Source: Tolypeutes matacus (Eukaryota > Chordata > Mammalia > Cingulata > Chlamyphoridae). From it: a stretch of DNA of 64,000 nt. Every line of letters begins with the position of its first letter. Positions within the stretch are counted from its first letter, which is position 1. Below are positions 47,270-58,796 of the stretch, one piece after another. Made by a program: the position numbers and the translations under genes. The DNA is taken from positions 39,993,568 through 40,057,567 of the forward strand of contig JAKSZT010053764.1 of NCBI GenBank assembly GCA_026826555.1. The letters run 5' to 3'. A model generated the notes under the pieces. The model was given only the letters and a program-made list of their open reading frames with translations, did not search any database and was not told the origin of the DNA.

Positions 47270-48429
47270 CTGGTTAGTTTGTATTTTACTTAGATGCTCT
47301 ATCTCTTTCTCTTTTATGGGGTTTTAGTGGCAGGAGGCTGTGAGTTACCACAGCTCTTTGATTTTTGGCTCAACCTTGATTGTTAGGATTGTTGTGCTGG
47401 TTGCTCAAAACTGGGCACTGGACCCAGTAATTGGTTGTAGAGTCGTTTCCTAGGGCCTTGGGCAGGGAGGCTATAGAGATCAGGAAAAGCCTCTCTAACT
47501 TATTAATTTTCTTATGTGCACTTTCTTGGTCTGCCAGGAGATGGCGCTTGTTGGCAGCTCTCAATTCAATGCTTGGTCCGAGCATATTTGTTGTGACACA
47601 GACCAGATCAATGTGATAGAGCTTCCTGTCTGGGGCCTAAGAGCCCTGTGATTCAAAGTTTCTGAAACAATTCTCCAGACTTCTCTCATAGCGCCCCCCT
47701 TTTCCCAGCTAGGAAATAGTTTCACTCCCTTCTGAATCCTCAACAATCAGTCCCTGTTAGTAGAGGAGGAGATTGGGAGGTTTGTATATCTTTAGCCCCT
47801 TGCAGGTTCCAAGGCAAACAATGGCGCAGCCCCACCTGGCCTGGAAGGGCTCTCGGGACAGGGCAGACCAAACCTGTGAGTCCAAAGCAGGGTCAGCCCC
47901 AGGCTCTCTCTCTCCTCTCCCGTGGAGTCCTCAAGAATTAATCCAGTCTAGAAGAGAGGGAAGTTGGGAGGGCCGGATTTCTCCAGTCCTTTCTAGGCTC
48001 CCAGGGCAAACCGCTGTATGGAGCGGTCCGTGGGGCTCCGCAGCCCAAATTTCAGGTCAGAACCTGAGTCAGCCTAAGGCTGTGTCCCTCTGTCTCCCCT
48101 TTCCAGGAGTGGCAGATCCCTGAAGCCCCCTTTGTCTGTGGTCCCAGGCCCAGAGGCCCAAGAATTCTGAAGAGTGTGGGGGAGGGTGCCGGCAGCAGCT
48201 GAAGCTGCTACTTGCAACTCACGGTTCTGTTGTCGCGATTTCCCTCTTCTGTCCCTCTCTCCTCTGGGTGGTGTGCAGCCTTCACCTGCTGTCCTAAACT
48301 CTAGAAGATCTTTTTTGGGGCTGTTTCTGCTTGTCCTCTAGCTATTTTTCTGGAGAAGAGATTCCCATGTCTTACTAGTCCGCCATCTTCCCGGAAGTGC
48401 TCTTGAATTTAATTTAAAACATTCTATGG

Positions 48430-48560
48430 TGGCATAATAATATCTAATATTTATTGAGGTTTTACTACATGCCAGCCATGGTTCTAAGCTCTTTGTAGGT
48501 GTGTTACCTCATTTAAATATCACAGACAAGTACATTTTATCTTTCTTTTACAGATGAGGG
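48430..48560 (-). mobile_element. MIR SINE fragment
   Basis: 'tactacatgccagccatggt', 'tctaagctctttgtaggtgt' and 'cttttacagatgagggaatt' are the reverse-complement MIR layout. Confidence 0.65.
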
Positions 48561-48564
48561 AATT

Positions 48565-49135
48565 GAGGTTTATGAAAATCAACTTTATTAAGGTATAATT
48601 TATAGAAAATAAAAAAGGACCTATTTTAAGTGTAACATTTGATGAGTTTTGACACACATATGCAGTAATGTAACTGCTACCACAGTCAAGAAAAAGAATA
48701 TTTCCATCACCCCAAGAAGCCCGTTGTGCTCCTTTGCAGTCAATGCTCCCATCCCAGCCCCAGCCCCAGTTAACAACTGCACTGCTTTCCATCTCTCTGG
48801 TTTACATTCCTCTTTTCTAGAGTTTCATGAACATTGATTCATACAATAAATATTTTATTTTTGTCTACTTTATTACTTTGAGAGTCACTCATGTTCTTGC
48901 ATGTATCCATCATGCACAGATTTTCATTCCTTTTGCATTGTGGAGTAGTATTCCATCATATGGGTATACCGTATTTATTTATCCATTCACCTGCTTCTAG
49001 ACATTTCCTTTGTTCCCAGATTTGGGCGATTATGAATGAAGCCGTTAGGAACCTTTGCCTACAAGTCTTTGTCTTTATATGTTAATTTCTTTTGGATAAA
49101 AACCTAGGAGTGGGATGGCTAGGTCATGACCAGAG
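48565..49135 (-). mobile_element. Old L1 3' end
   Basis: 'atcaactttattaaggtata', 'tcacccttgtgctc'-like text and, further on, 'gtattccatcatatgggtat' and 'taggagtgggatggctaggt' are diverged reverse-strand L1 3' UTR and ORF2-end phrases. Compare 23730-23930 in copy A. Confidence 0.65.
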
Positions 49136-50959
49136 GGATTTTAATGCAAGGAATCAGTTTCTCAAGTGTCAAAAGAGCTAAGAAATGAGTCAGGGGATAA
49201 CAAGGTGACCCAGAGATGGGAACATCAGGAAGACACTAGCACTGCCAGGGCAGAGGCCACAGTTACCCACACCATGTGGAGCTCTGGGAACAGGAGCTGA
49301 GTTCCCACTGCAAAAAGTCATGGCTTTCAGATAATTGGGGAAGGGAATAGCTATTGTGGGTTTTATTCTGCTAAGGCATTGACTAAGGTGAAGGGATGGA
49401 GGCACTCATTTTCAGCCCAAAATGTAAGGAGGCACCAACAAACTCAGTAATCAAGAGAGCTAATATTCTAGTGCACTATTTTACAAAATCAAAATTCATG
49501 CAAAAATCCATGATGAACAGAAAATCAAAAATTTTATGACAGGACTTGTCCCTGCATTTGTATGACTACTTACCTGTCCCTAATCCCAGTCCTTTTTGTC
49601 CTGTCTTAATTTAAAATTTGATATTTTGGACACCATGGATTTTTTTCATTACTTTTGATTTTTTTAAAAGAGTGCATTACAATATTAGTTTTCCTGATTG
49701 CCGAGGTCTCTGGCACCTCTTAAATTTTGCACTTCAGGCAAGTTGCCTTGCTTACCTCACCCTAAACCCGACCCTGGGATTAGGCTCATGTGCTACAGAG
49801 CAGAGTGGGGGAAGGATGAGCGATGGATTGGAGGGCCAACACTTGAGATATAGACAGATAGCTAGGAAGTGGTAGAGACAGGCTATGGTCAGAGAGGGTC
49901 ATTCCAGAACCCACAAACTTCAGCAGCTTGGGATTCAAGGGCTGGATCAGAGAGTAGTAGAAATGGAAGTGGAGAGGTGAGTTAGGACTGCATTGCTATG
50001 ATCCAGGCTAGATATGAGTTGGCTTGGGCTATGGTGGTGTCAGTGGGCGTCAGGAGAAGTGGGTGGATTCTAGCAGGCTGATGTTTAGTCAGAGCATATG
50101 AGGACACTGGCACCATTTATTAAAGTATTGAACATTTTCTGTAGCCATTGGTAATCGGCTGCTATTCCTGGCTCCTTGAGTGCCCGCTAGCCCCATTGCT
50201 CCAGCCTGTCCAGGCCTGCCTTTGGATTCCCCCATCTGTCCATGATCCAGCAGCTATGTGATATGGTCTGACCCATCAGAGGACCTCCAGGCCCACACTG
50301 GCTGACTCTTGTATCCTGGACTGTGTTACCCTCATGTCCCTGCAATGGAACTCAGTGAACCCTGTTGAGGTCCATCTAGCATCTGCTGGCCCAGGAGCTA
50401 GCCCATGGAGGCTCTGATATGCTCGGTGACCACTCCCAGTGTGCCCTGTAGGGAAGACGGTATCCATGACAACACTGGCAACAAATAACCATCAATAGTG
50501 GTTTTTAAATATTTTGAATATCACACTTGGCATCAAGATATATTTTTGAGGCAGCAGCAACAGAAATAATTGATTGAATATAGGGAGTGAATCAAAGGCA
50601 GAAATCAAGAATGACTTTCAGGTTTGGCTTGGACAACTTGGCAGATGGTGGAGTCATTTTGTGAGTTAGTGAACCGTGGGGAAAGAACAATCTTGATAGG
50701 CAGAAAGGAGGAATGAGTAGACCATTTGGGATATATCAAGTTTTAGATGCTATGAGACCTCCAGACAGCAACATAAAAATCTGTTGGATATATGAGTATG
50801 GAGGTGAGAGGAAAGTTTGAGCTGAATATAAACATTGAGGGTGTATATATGTGACACTTTTAAGCTTTTCATGGATCCCAGAAAAGATTGGGTTCTAGGA
50901 GCAAATCCATTTTTGTGTGTGGGATGCTTTAATTGGATTGGATTCAGCTGGGGGGCCTT
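49136..50959. other. No gene or element recognised
   Basis: 1.8 kb of anonymous sequence of average composition. Confidence 0.45.
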
Positions 50960-51380
50960 TGATTGGCTTGCTTCAGTGACCTAGGGTGGGTCTTGGTCCT
51001 CTTGCTGGAGCCCTTTATAAACAGAGGATTGAACACAGAGATGCACAGAGACAAGGCCACAGAGATGGAGAGAAGGAACCCAGGAACTCAGAAAGGAACC
51101 TGGGAGAAAGGAAATCAATCACAGACAGAGCAGGCAGAAGCTGAAACAATGAGACCCAGAAGAGAAACAGATGCCTCCAGGTGCTTTGCCATCTTAGGGG
51201 AGTCCAGGATCCCAACTGCTGACCTTCAGTGAGATAGCATCTCTGATGATGCCTTGATTTGGACATTTTCACAGCCTCAGAACTGTAAGCTTTTCTCTTA
51301 ATAAGTTCCCATTATGAAAGCCAACCCAATTCTGGTATATGCTCCCGGCAGCTTTAGCAAACTAAAACAATACACCACAT
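50960..51380 (+). repeat. LTR-like ancient repeat
   Basis: A TATA-like 'gccctttataaacagagg' near 51010, a purine-rich middle and the 3' ending 'cttttctcttaataagttcc', 'agcaaactaaaaca' look like an old LTR (ERVL-MaLR-like). Limits are approximate. Open frames of about 85-90 codons on both strands overlap each other here and are not credible genes. Confidence 0.45.
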
Positions 51381-51393
51381 AAAGATGGTGTGG

Positions 51394-51775
51394 TTGATTG
51401 AATTATGTACCCCAGTTTAGACATATTCTTAATCTTAATCCACAGTTCTATGGGTGTGAACCATTGTAAATAGAAGCTATTGTAGATACTATTTTTAGTT
51501 GAGTGGTGGCCCAACTGAATGGGGGTGGGTCTTAATCTGGATTACCAGGGACCTTATAAAGAGCGGAAGCCAGAAGAGAAAGGAGAAGACATCACTATTT
51601 GACCAGAAGCAGAGATACAAGCCAAGGAGCTCTAAGGGCTCTGGGGGAAAGCAAGACTTGCCAATATCTTGATATTAGACTTCTTTTAGTCTTGAAACCG
51701 TGAGCCAATAAATTGCTGTTGTATAAGCCAGCCCATTGTGTGGTATTTGTGATAGCCACTCAGAGAAACACATAT
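51394..51775 (+). repeat. LTR-like ancient repeat (MLT1/MST-like)
   Basis: It starts 'gattgaattatgtacccc', continues 'ggtgggtcttaatctggatt', 'accttataaagagcggaagc', and ends 'gagccaataaattgctgttg', 'agcccattgtgtggtatttg'. The order is that of a MaLR-type LTR. It is directly adjacent to the previous LTR-like repeat. Anonymous sequence follows to 52207. Confidence 0.5.
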
Positions 51776-52211
51776 GGTTTTTAAGACCACAGGGACAGGG
51801 GTGGTCACCTAAGGAGAAAGTGTAGAAAGAAGAGAGGAAGGGGTGCTTGGGACTGAGCAGGCAGGCCACAGGACCTCCAATGTTTAGAGACGAGGTAGAA
51901 GAAGATGAGCCAGTCAAGGAAACCGAGATGGAGCCCCCAGTCAGCAGGACAAAAACCAGGAGGGCATGATATTCTGGAAGCCAGGAAAGAAAGAGGTTTC
52001 TAAAGGGTGGGAGTACTTTGTGGTATTGAGTGCTGCTAGAAAGATTCTAGGCTTAAAAAGTCTAAGAAATTTTTCCCCATAATTTGTAAGATTATGAGTA
52101 TAAATCAGCCTTGAAGTTTTTCAATATGGAAAAAAAATTGCAAGTGTCAGTTACCAACATGGCTACAAAGCATGGTCCACTCACTGTGTACCAGTGATTG
52201 GACCAAGCATG

Positions 52212-52597
52212 TGTTGAACCCTAAATTAGCCTACCCATAGGCCTTCATGGCAACCAAAGTAACGTAGAAAAGAAAATTTTCCACTGTCCCCTAAGTGTCC
52301 TATCTGAAAAGCACACAACCTCCCCTCCCTTGAACAATCCTGCAAGGACATCTCAACCCTGCAGCTGTGCCCCAGGTTATCAGGGCAAACGCTAGCTAAC
52401 TGCCAAAATCCGCTTCTGTACATCCAGCTTGCTTGCAAACTGCGACAGCAACCCCCTATAAAAGGGAGCCATTTTAAAACCTGGGGGCTGCAGTTCTCTC
52501 CTGCATGAGAGGTGCTGCAGACACTCGCGGGTTTAGCTCAATAAACTTCATAAAAGTGGTTAAAGTCTGAGTGTGGTCGATCTCCTGGGTTATAACA
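52212..52597 (+). repeat. 5' LTR
   Basis: 386 bp, TGTTGAACCC...GTTATAACA. The TATA box is TATAAAA at 52457-52463 and the polyadenylation signal AATAAA at 52540-52545, giving U3 about 52212-52485, a short R and U5 to 52597. It lacks the 45-bp U3 duplication found in the 3' LTR. Confidence 0.97.
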
Positions 52598-52599
52598 TT

Positions 52600-52617
52600 T
52601 GGAGGCCCCAGCGGGAT
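52600..52617 (+). promoter_or_regulatory. Primer-binding site, tRNA-Thr type
   Basis: TGGAGGCCCCAGCGGGAT begins 2 bp after the LTR. From memory it is complementary to the 3' end of a tRNA-Thr (UGU anticodon) with about one mismatch. This is the primer I associate with HERV-T/S71-like class I elements rather than the tRNA-Pro of murine leukaemia viruses. Confidence 0.75.
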
Positions 52618-53478
52618 CAACCGCGAGGTCCCCCTTAATTGGGGTCGACCTCCTCAGACTAAGCGGGAAGTGCCTCCACTTCCTCGCCTTTGCTTTTTTT
52701 TTTTTTTTTTTTCCTTTTTTTTTTTTATTATGGGTAAAAATCAAAATTCTCACAATACATACTAACATTTGCAAAATGATATATAAATATATATGCATAT
52801 ATGTGTATTTGCTTACAAAAATGTTATTTATATATATATATATACATATATTTTAAGAGGTGCTTAGATTACCTAAAATATTACACAGAACCCACTGGGA
52901 TTCCCATGTTGCCCACCTCGGAATCAGCCCCGGTGCCCATCAACAGACGAATGGATAAGCAAAATGTGGCACATACATACAATGGAATATTACTCAGCGG
53001 TAAGAAGGAACAAAGTGCTAACACATGGAATAACGTGGATGAATCTTGAAGACCTTATGTTGAGTGAAGCAAGCCAGGCACTGAAGGATGAACAGTATAT
53101 GACCTCACTGATCTGAACTGAGGAAAGTGAGCAGTCTCTGAGAACCATTGTCTGAAAGATAGGTTAACATGGGAATCGCCTTTGCTTTTGATTCGTGATC
53201 GGATTCGGACTAGGATGGTGGCCACGAGGAATCTGGTAAGGGATTCTCCCTTTTGTGTTGGCTCCGGAGCATTTGTAGGGGCTGTTGCAGGCGGGACGCC
53301 ACGGTACTGCACACCCCGAATCAGGGACGGGACACCCTCTCCTGATTTTGGAAACCGTTAGGTTTCACTTTGGTATTTGGCTGTGTGAGTAGGAGTGAGA
53401 CTAGTCTCCAGTGTTTTGTTCGTTTGTCTGTCTATGTTCAGTGTTTCTTGGTGTTTTAACTGTTTCAACCCTAACAGG
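52618..53478 (+). other. Provirus leader (packaging region) interrupted by an insertion
   Basis: This is the untranslated leader between the primer site and the gag ATG. Without the inserted 492 bp (insert plus one duplication copy) it is about 370 bp. A candidate splice donor (CTGGTAAGG, GT at 53236) lies in the right part and would serve the env mRNA. No open frame of note. Confidence 0.7.
52698..53175 (-). mobile_element. L1-derived insertion in the leader, probably twin-primed (5' inverted)
   Basis: A perfect 14-bp duplication, tcgcctttgctttt, lies at 52684-52697 and 53176-53189. The left end is poly-T (reverse poly-A) followed by AT-rich sequence that fits a reverse-strand L1 3' UTR. 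From about 52900 to 53130 the sequence is forward-strand L1 ORF2 end: 'catcaacagacgaatggata', 'caatggaatattactcagcg', 'gagtgaagcaagccaggcac'. A reversed 3' part joined to a forward 5' part between one pair of duplications is the twin-priming signature. The L1 part differs from copies A and B. Confidence 0.75.
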
Positions 53479-55199
53479 ATGGGACAAGGAAAATCCACTC
53501 CACGGACTCCTCTTGAATGCATTCTTGCTAATTTTTCTGATTTCTTTAAGAGGTCCTGTGACTATGGGAAGCCAGCAGATCCAGGCTTCCTACGGACCCT
53601 CTGTGAACTTGAATGGCCAGCCTTCCGAATAGATTGGCCTTCGGAAGGCTCATTTGATTTATCTCTGTTGTTTGCTGTATGGTCTGTTGTTTATGGGGTT
53701 CCCCACCCCGACCAAAGGGTTTTTTTTTTTTAAAGATTTTATTTATTCATTCATTTATCCCCCCCTTGCTGCTTGCGCTCGCTGGGCCAGCCAACCACGC
53801 CGTGTGGGCGGGCGGGCCCGCCCCCACCAGGAGGCCTGGGGAACCGAACCCAGGGCCTCCCATATGGTAAACGGGAGCCCCACTGATTAAAGGGTTTATA
53901 TAGATGTTTGGATTGACATTGTGTATGATAAAGTAGATTATATCCAGAAATGCCAGAAACCAGGGAAGGGGGATATGTATGCAAGGGTAGGTGGAAAAAC
54001 CATTTTAGTAACTGCCCCGAAACCTCGAGGGGCACGGGATCCCCCGAAAGAAAAGAAAGATGAGAAACCAGAGAAACAGAAACCCTGTTTATATCCTGTT
54101 CTGCCGGGGGAAACTGATGATATAGCTGAAAGTTTATTTGACCCCCTGCCTTACCCAAGAACTCCCTCGCAGCAACAGGCCCCAGGGCACTCGCCCCAAG
54201 GGGAAGTCCAGAGTCCTCCCCACATGAGAGGGGGAATGCCCTATCAGCCCCCTCCACCAGGGCCTGATTCTTCAGTGCCCCTGTTGCCGCTCAGGGAAGT
54301 TCCTCCTCAACCAGGGGCACCTCCGGGCCATACTCAAATGATTTATGTCCCATTTTCCACCTCTGATCGCTATAATTGGAAACACCAGAACCCTCCTTTT
54401 TCAGAGGACCCCCAGAGGCTGATTTCGCTTTTGGAAACTATTTTCCGCACTCATCAGCCTACCTGGGATGATTGTCAACAGATTTTACAGACTTTGTTCA
54501 CTTCTGAGGACAGAGAGAATCCATCGGGAGGCTGCTAAGATTATCTTGGGGGACAATGAGGGGGACTCCCAAACTAGGAGGGATGAATTAGAGGAATCAC
54601 TCCCTTGGAGTCCTCCTCGTTGGAACCCTAACACTGATGCAGGGATGACAGCCTTGTGCCATTATCACCAGTCTCTACTTAGGGGTCTAAGGGCTGCAGC
54701 TAAAAAGCCTACTAATTTAACTAAGGTTAGTGCAGTCATGCAGGGTAAGGATGAGTCCCCGGCTGCTTTCTTAGAGAGATTATTGGAGGCATATCGAATG
54801 TACACCCCCTTAGACCCAGAAGATAAAAATAACAGACGAATGGTAAACATGGCATTTGTCTCTCAGTCGGCCCCAGACATTAGTAAAAAACTTCAAAAGC
54901 AAGAAGGGTTTGAAGGAAAAGCTAGAAGTGAATTGGTAGAAATAGCTCAAAAAGTTTTCCAAAATAGAGAAGATCCTATTCGGGAGCAGACCAAGCAGCT
55001 CTCGTGAATCTTGCTGGCAGCACTAACTCGGAAACCCCATCCCGCCAAGGGACAGCCGGAGAGAGGAGACCTAAAGAAGAACCAATGTGCCTTTTGCAAG
55101 GGGATAGGGCACTGGAAAAAGAATTGTCCTAAATTGATAGGCAGAAGGGCTCAGGAACCTAAGGAACCGGCCTGCCTCTTAGGAGAAACTGAAGATTGA
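53479..55199 (+). pseudogene. gag: gag pseudogene (matrix, proline-rich region, capsid, nucleocapsid)
   Basis: Gag assembles the virion at the membrane. The ATG at 53479 opens MGQGKS, with Gly2 as a myristoylation site. The matrix continues to about 53713, where a DAS SINE interrupts it (175 bp including the duplication). The original frame resumes after the SINE. A proline-rich linker (PPPPG near 54255) leads to capsid from about 54340. A frameshift near 54490-54540 follows. The major homology region (QG..E.....F..L type) is at about 54741-54800. A stop lies at 55005-55007. The nucleocapsid has one zinc knuckle, CAFCKGIGHWKKNC (55086-55127). The reading frame ends at a TGA (55197-55199). Confidence 0.93.
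53723..53888 (-). mobile_element. tRNA-derived SINE (DAS type) inside gag
   Basis: The minus strand reads 'ggggctcccgtttaccatat', B box GGTTCGGTTCCC, 'agcgagcgcaagcagcaagg', then AATAAATAAAATCTTT and poly-A. A 9-bp duplication, aaagggttt, lies at 53714-53722 and 53889-53897. It shows that this SINE subtype was still moving after the provirus integrated. The closest copies in the window are 35497-35687 and 15492-15735. Confidence 0.94.
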
Positions 55200-55214
55200 G
55201 GGAGTCAGGGTTTC
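55197..55214 (+). promoter_or_regulatory. gag-pol junction with in-frame UGA
   Basis: The gag frame ends TGA GGG AGT CAG GGT TTC and continues open in the same frame into protease. Gammaretroviruses make Gag-Pol by suppression of a stop codon (usually UAG) rather than by frameshifting. The layout here fits that strategy with UGA as the stop. Whether UGA was the original codon or a mutated UAG cannot be told from one copy. Confidence 0.7.
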
Positions 55215-58200
55215 TTCGAGCTTGGCCCTCAGGAACCCATGATAAAGTTAACAGTTGAAGGGAAGCCAACTGAATTCCTAATAGACACGGGGACCACCTT
55301 TTCAGTTCTCCAAGAGACAACCGGGGAACTTTCATCCCAGAAAACTTCTATCATAGGGGCAAAAAGAAAACCTAAATCTTACCCCTGGACTCAAGCCCGA
55401 ATTACTGACTTAGGAAAGGGTACTATTACCCATTCCTTCTTAGTAATGCCAGAATGCCCATACTCCCTCTTAGGCCGAGACTTGCTGCAGAAATTAAAGG
55501 CAACCATTTCTTTTAAAGATGGGGAAACAACTTTGCAACTGGGAGATCAGCTCCCTCAATCAATTATGTTAACTGTCCCTATCTCCGAAGAATATATTCT
55601 ATTTGAACAAGAGGCCAAGGGGGCTATAGGAGAAAGCTATATCCAAGAACTACTTACTAAAATCCCCAGGGTCTGGGCAGAGAGCAACCCGACAGGATTG
55701 GCTTTGCATCAACCTCCTATCATTGTGCAACTCATGAGTACTTCTCTCCCCATCCAAGTCAAGCAATACCCCATACCTCAGAAGGCAAGGGAAGGCATAG
55801 TGAAACATATCAAAAGATTAAGAGAAGCGGGGATACTGACTCCCTGCCAATCACCCTGGAATACCTCACTTTTACCAGTAAAAAAGCCAGGGACCAAAGA
55901 TTATAGACCAGTACAGGACCTAAGAGAAGTCAATAGGAGGGTTGAAACCATTCACCCCACTGTACCTAACCCTTATACCTTTCTGAGCTCTCTGCCTCCA
56001 GGACAGACTTTCTATTCTGTACTGAACCTGAAAGATGCCTTCTTCATCTTACCATTGGCACCTCAGAGCCAACCCATCTTCGCCTTTGAGTGGATGGACC
56101 CCGAAGGGGGATTTTCAGGCCAGCTAACCTGAACTAGACTCCCACAAGGATTCAAGAATTCTCCAACCATCTTTGATGAAGCCCTGAGCCAAGACCTCCT
56201 GGGATTCAGGGAATCCCACCCTCAGGTAACTCTTTTGCAATATATAGATGACCTTCTTCTTGCAGCAGCATCAGACGAAGATTGCCTAATCGCCACCAAG
56301 GAATTCCTCTCTGAACTAGCACGCCTCGGCTACCGGGTGTCCATGAAAAAGGCTCAGATCTGCGTGAGAAAAGCCACATATTTGGGCTACCATCTGGAAG
56401 AAGGTAAGAGAACCCTATCTCTGGGACGGATAGAAGCTATCCTGAATATCCCAACTCCAACCACCAAGCGCCAGGTACGAGAATTCCTAGGGGCGGTAGG
56501 CTACTGCAGGCTCTGGATACTCGGATTTGCTGAAATTGCAAAACCCTTATACGCCTGCACAGGCGGAAGGGACCCTAACTTTCATTGGACTCGGGAAAAA
56601 GAACAGGCCTTTATAGCCCTCAAGCAAGCCTTAGCCTCAGCCCCTGCCTTAGCCCTACCCGACATCATGAAATCTTTTCAGCTGTTTGTAGCTGAAAAGA
56701 AGGGGATTGCCAAAGGGGTCCTCACTCAAACCTTAGGGCCTTGGAAACGCCCAGTGGCCTATCTCTCCAAGCAACTAGACCCTGTAGCTTCAGGATGGCC
56801 ATCATGCATGAGAGCGATAGCTGCAACCGCCCTTCTTGTCAAGGAGGCACAAAAATTAACCTTGGGCCAGGACTTGCAGATTATCGGGGGCCACACCACT
56901 GAGGCCCTCCTTGGATCCCCACCTGACCGTTGGATTTCAAATGCGCGTCTTACTCAATATCAGGTGCTGCTACTAAATCCCCCTCAAGTCACTTTCTCTA
57001 AGTCCACGGCTCTCAACCCAGCTACTCTGTTGCCAGATTCTAAATATAGAGAAATTGTCCATGATTGCCTGGACATTTTAGAGACTACCACTGGATCTAG
57101 ACCTGACCTCCGGGACACTCCCCTAGAAAACCCAGACTAGGAGCTTTATACTGATGGAAGCAGTTATCTGAAAGATGGACTGAGATATGCAGGCGCAGCG
57201 GTGACCACGGAAAATCAAGTACTCTGGTCACAGGCCTTGCCCCAAGGAACCTCCGCCCAGAAAGCAGAACTAATTGCTCTGACCCAGGCTCTTCACTGGG
57301 CAAAAAGTAAGAAAGTCAATATCTATACTGACAGCCGGTATGCATTTGCAACTGCCCTGGTACATGGAACCCTCTACCAGGAAAGAGGACTTTTGACATA
57401 GGCTGGAAAAGAAATTAAAAATAAGCAAGAGATTTTAGCCCTTTTAGCAGCTATATGGGAACCTAAGGAGGTAGCCATTATCCATTGCAAAGGGCATGAG
57501 ACCCAACCAAGTCGCACCAAGAAAGGGAATGATCTTGCAGACCTGACTGCGAAGCGGGTAGCGTTGGGAGAAGTGAAACCACTCGAAATCTTGCCACTTC
57601 TTCCCCAACGAGCCCTACCTACTTCTCCTAGCTATAACCAAGAAGAACAAGAATTAGGACAAAAACTGAATTGCACCACTAAGGCTAGACTTTGGCAACG
57701 ATTGCCCGATGGGCGCCTGCTGCTGCCAAAAGCATTGGGTATTGCCCTAGTCCAGGACCTCCATTATAGCACTCACCTTAGTACCTCGAAATTAATTGCT
57801 CTAATTAATAAACATTTCTATGTTCCAGATTTGAAGACCATCGCCAACTCAGAGGTAACCCGTTGCTCAGCATGCGCTCAGGTCAGCCCAGGGCCTCCAA
57901 TCTCTCGCAGTGTAGGGGTCCGAATCGGAGGCCATGAACCAGGGGAACATTGGGAATTAAATTTTACTGAAATTGGAAAAAGCAAATATGGCTATAAATA
58001 TCTCCTGGTCTTTATAGATACTTACTCCGGATGGACTGAAGCTTTTGCCACCAAGCATGAGACTGCCAATATAGTCGCCAGGCACCTCCTGACAGGAATC
58101 CTCCCACAATTTGGCTTATCCTTGGCATTGGGGTCCGACAATGGCCCGGCTTTCATAGCCAAGATATCCAAAAGTCTAGCTGAGGCACTTAAAATAGACT

Positions 58201-58796
58201 GGAAATTACATTGCATTTACAGGCCTCAGAGCTCAGGACAGGTAGAGAGGATGAATAGGACTTTAAAGGAGACTTTAACTAAATTAAAACTGGAGACTGG
58301 AGAGAGTTGGGTAAGTCTTCTCCCTTTTGCCTTACTAAGAACCAGATGTACCCCTTATTTGAAACATTTAACCCCTTTTGAAATAATCTATGGAAGACCA
58401 CCTCCCATAATCCCCAAATTACACTTGGACCACCTGGGTGACTTAACTAACCAAGAGTTTCTCAAGTCCTTACAGGCTATCAACCTCATCCAGAAAGAAG
58501 CATGCCTTCTAGCCCAGCAGAAGAGACAACCAGAAGACGCTCAGCTTCCAACACTTAACATAGAGCCTGGGGACTGGGTTTGGACTAAGAAATTTAACCG
58601 AGAAACTTTAGAACCCGCCTGGGAAGGACCCTTCCTTGTAATCCTCTCAACCCCAACAGCTGTTAAAGTAACAGAGAAACGCCATTGGTTGCACCATACT
58701 CAGGTAAAGAAGGCACACCCTGACCAGATCCCAAAGAAATGGGAGGTCAGACCAGATGGCAAGGACCCACTCCAACTCAGATTTATTTCCTCCTAA
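55200..58796 (+). pseudogene. pol: pol pseudogene (protease, reverse transcriptase, RNase H, integrase)
   Basis: One frame throughout, in phase with the end of gag. Protease has the catalytic DTG at 55284-55292. RT motif A reads VLNLKDAFF, with Asn (56025-56027) where the family has the catalytic Asp. LPQGFKNSP and the active-site YIDD (56241-56252) are present. RNase H has Asp at 57153 (YTDGSS), KAELIAL and YTDSRYAF. Integrase has the HX3H...CX2C zinc module (HYSTH, CSAC). Its catalytic triad has Asn at 57960-57962 in place of the first Asp, then Asp at 58137-58139 (GSDNGPAF) and Glu at 58245-58247 (GQVERM). Stops: TGA 56130, TAG 57138, TAG 57399. Integrase (57564-58796) is open to its natural end. 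The last 58 bp overlap env in another frame. Confidence 0.95.

Larger units (their letters stand above)
42655..48401 (-). mobile_element. Full-length L1 retrotransposon, copy B (inactive, contains assembly gap)
   Basis: Minus strand. A perfect 13-bp target duplication, cttgaatttaatt, lies at 42642-42654 and 48402-48414. The 5' end begins near 48399 with CTTCCGGGAAGATGGCGG. A 5' UTR, ORF1, ORF2 and a short A-rich 3' end follow. Its 5747 listed bases include ten N. Allowing for the missing segment it would be about 6.15 kb. It is highly similar to copy A along its whole length, with small indels. The better duplication and longer ORF2 blocks suggest it is somewhat younger than copy A. Confidence 0.96.

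Noticed and set aside
53751..54257. 168-codon minus-strand frame
   Set aside because: It is antisense to gag and the SINE within it; the SINE part recurs at 35517-35786.
55197..55199. UGA as a selenocysteine codon
   Set aside because: It sits at the gag-pol junction, where gammaretroviruses have a suppressed stop, and no SECIS-like element was looked for successfully.
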